This document shows, one piece after another, positions 49,252 through 50,098 of a stretch of DNA of 50,098 nt. Both the position numbers and the translations under genes were made by a program. The DNA lies in the IMG/VR virus record IMGVR_UViG_3300032088_003613, positions 1 to 50,098 of that record; one strand, written 5' to 3'. The notes below the pieces were generated by a model. It ran no database searches and had not been told where the DNA came from. It was given only the letters and a program-made list of their open reading frames with translations. Position 1 is the first letter of the stretch, and each line of letters opens with the position of its first letter. Origin of the DNA: a virus.

Positions 49252-50098
49252 GAGTCTATTCCGTTTATTGATCCATTCCCCTTCATTGATCCGTCTGATG
49301 ATTTGGAAACATTCCAGCTGATCGATTGGATAACGCAAGTTGGTTTGTTACTCAAAAGTTCTGATTTTACTTTGCTTGCAAGGGTCGCCAAGGTTTGAGC
49401 ATCGCATCCAGTATTAGGTATATTTATTGAGGTTGACACTGACCTAGAGGCTGGAATCTTGCCCTTTTCAACTTGAGTGCAGTCAGCATTAGACTCTAAG
49501 TATCTTGGCCGCTCTGCTTTCTGTTTCAATTTTGTATTAAATGAATTACATCCTATTGAATAAGAGCCACAATCACCATCTCCGGGCGCATCACTATACG
49601 ACACAGAATAACTTTTTTCACCCTTATAAGGGCTTTCCGAATTGGTCTCTGATCTGATTTTATATCTATCTGGGAACTCACCTACGTAGGCAGGTAATTT
49701 AGCTTGAATAGATACTTTATTTATTGAATCAGTTATTGAATTGTATTTTACATATTCACCTTGTGAATTAATAGGTGAAAAGCAATCTCCAGCACTAACA
49801 GTTATTTCTGCCGAATTTTCTATCACTTTTATTTCTGAATCGTTGCAATTTGAATAGCTAATGTTTGTATTAGTAGAGCTTTGTACGTTTGACGAATTCG
49901 TTATATCATAGTTTGGGCAATTATTCATTTCGAAAGAAAATTTAATTTCCCCGTTGTTTTTTGTGCCTTCTCTTTCTACAGATGGATTACATTCGTTCTT
50001 TCTTAAGTCGAACATAGTATCATGAATTGCCCCGCTTGGAACATTATCTACGTTTTGTCTAATGTAATTAAAGAAATCGACAACTCTTTGTTTAGCTT
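49248..50098 (-). CDS. Putative tail/virion protein, 5' end outside the window
   Basis: Stop at 49248; the frame stays open to the right edge (upstream residues read AKQRVVDFFNYIRQNVDNVP), so this is the C-terminal part of a longer protein and the ATG at 50015 is probably internal. GEKSYSVSYSDAPGDGDCGS and PNTGCDAQTLATLASKVKSE resemble segments of the gene at 47725-49251, so the two are likely paralogous modules. Cys pairs are numerous. Rich in Ser and Asn. Probably tail structural. Confidence 0.5.
   Translation of the reverse strand, partial: AKQRVVDFFNYIRQNVDNVPSGAIHDTMFDLRKNECNPSVEREGTKNNGEIKFSFEMNNCPNYDITNSSNVQSSTNTNISYSNCNDSEIKVIENSAEITVSAGDCFSPINSQGEYVKYNSITDSINKVSIQAKLPAYVGEFPDRYKIRSETNSESPYKGEKSYSVSYSDAPGDGDCGSYSIGCNSFNTKLKQKAERPRYLESNADCTQVEKGKIPASRSVSTSINIPNTGCDAQTLATLASKVKSELLSNKPTCVIQSISWNVSKSSDGSMKGNGSINGIDS

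Noticed and set aside
49252-49338. N-terminal extension of the 47725 protein
   Set aside because: It overlaps the upstream gene, while the ATGA at 49251-49248 gives a normal coupled start.
1-50098. tRNA genes, CRISPR arrays, insertion sequences, integrase or attachment sites
   Set aside because: No cloverleaf-like segment, regularly spaced repeat array, transposase motif or recombinase gene was seen on either strand.

Overview
The window looks like part of a large tailed-phage genome, probably a marine myovirus-like phage. It is AT-rich, with tightly packed genes in overlapping operons on both strands. It carries phage-type replication and nucleotide genes: a T4 gp1-like dNMP kinase, a class I ribonucleotide reductase large subunit, a bacterial-type SSB and a small sigma-like factor. 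Large low-complexity virion, tail-fibre or baseplate-like proteins are also present. I see no integrase, tRNA, rRNA, CRISPR array or insertion sequence, and no gene-free stretch above 300 bases.

Layout. 1-10382 (minus): a glycan operon with UDP-galactopyranose mutase, a GT90/CAP10-like enzyme, four GT-A type glycosyltransferases, a NodZ/FUT8-like fucosyltransferase, five sulfotransferases, one methyltransferase and two unknowns (one cut by the left edge). 10383-10595: non-coding, with a strong plus-strand terminator that points against all neighbouring genes. 10596-14584 (minus): tail-fibre and baseplate-like operon headed by a ribbon-helix-helix regulator whose upstream region has a tandem 11-bp operator-like repeat. 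14664-17120 (minus): nrdA. 17230-25948 (minus): a second sugar operon with its own strong promoter and terminator. It encodes GDP-L-fucose synthesis (Gmd, Fcl), an epimerase, a short nucleotide-sugar dehydrogenase, an exostosin-like GT, a GT9-like GT, two GT-A enzymes, a GT2, methyltransferases and an unknown. 25949-26167: an AT-rich divergent control region with palindromes. 26168-29918 (plus): early/replication operon that includes a glycosyltransferase overlapping the SSB gene. 29915-31594 (minus): a tail-fibre-like protein. 31665-35991 (plus): a putative ssDNA-binding protein, a multidomain glycosyltransferase split across two frames, and a possible annealing protein. 36035-40177 (plus): two large putative virion proteins. 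40208-41251 (plus): another glycosyltransferase. 41264-50098 (minus): five large putative tail/baseplate proteins, the last running off the right edge.

How it may work together. The nucleotide-sugar enzymes could supply GDP-fucose, UDP-Gal/UDP-Galf and possibly UDP-GlcA. More than a dozen glycosyltransferases would assemble a glycan, and the sulfotransferases and methyltransferases would decorate it. I infer a sulfated, fucosylated, methylated glycan made under phage control. The acceptor is not visible: it could be Ser-Gly-rich virion proteins, the host envelope or an exopolysaccharide.

The most distinctive regulatory signal is a set of five sigma-70-like promoters (TTGAMW, 17-bp spacer, TATNAT; M is A or C, W is A or T). 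In four of them the gene's ATG lies only 6-8 bases past the -10 box, which predicts leaderless mRNAs. This promoter type fits a proteobacterial-like sigma-70 host better than a Bacteroidota host (inference). All assignments come from reading motifs; no database search was run.
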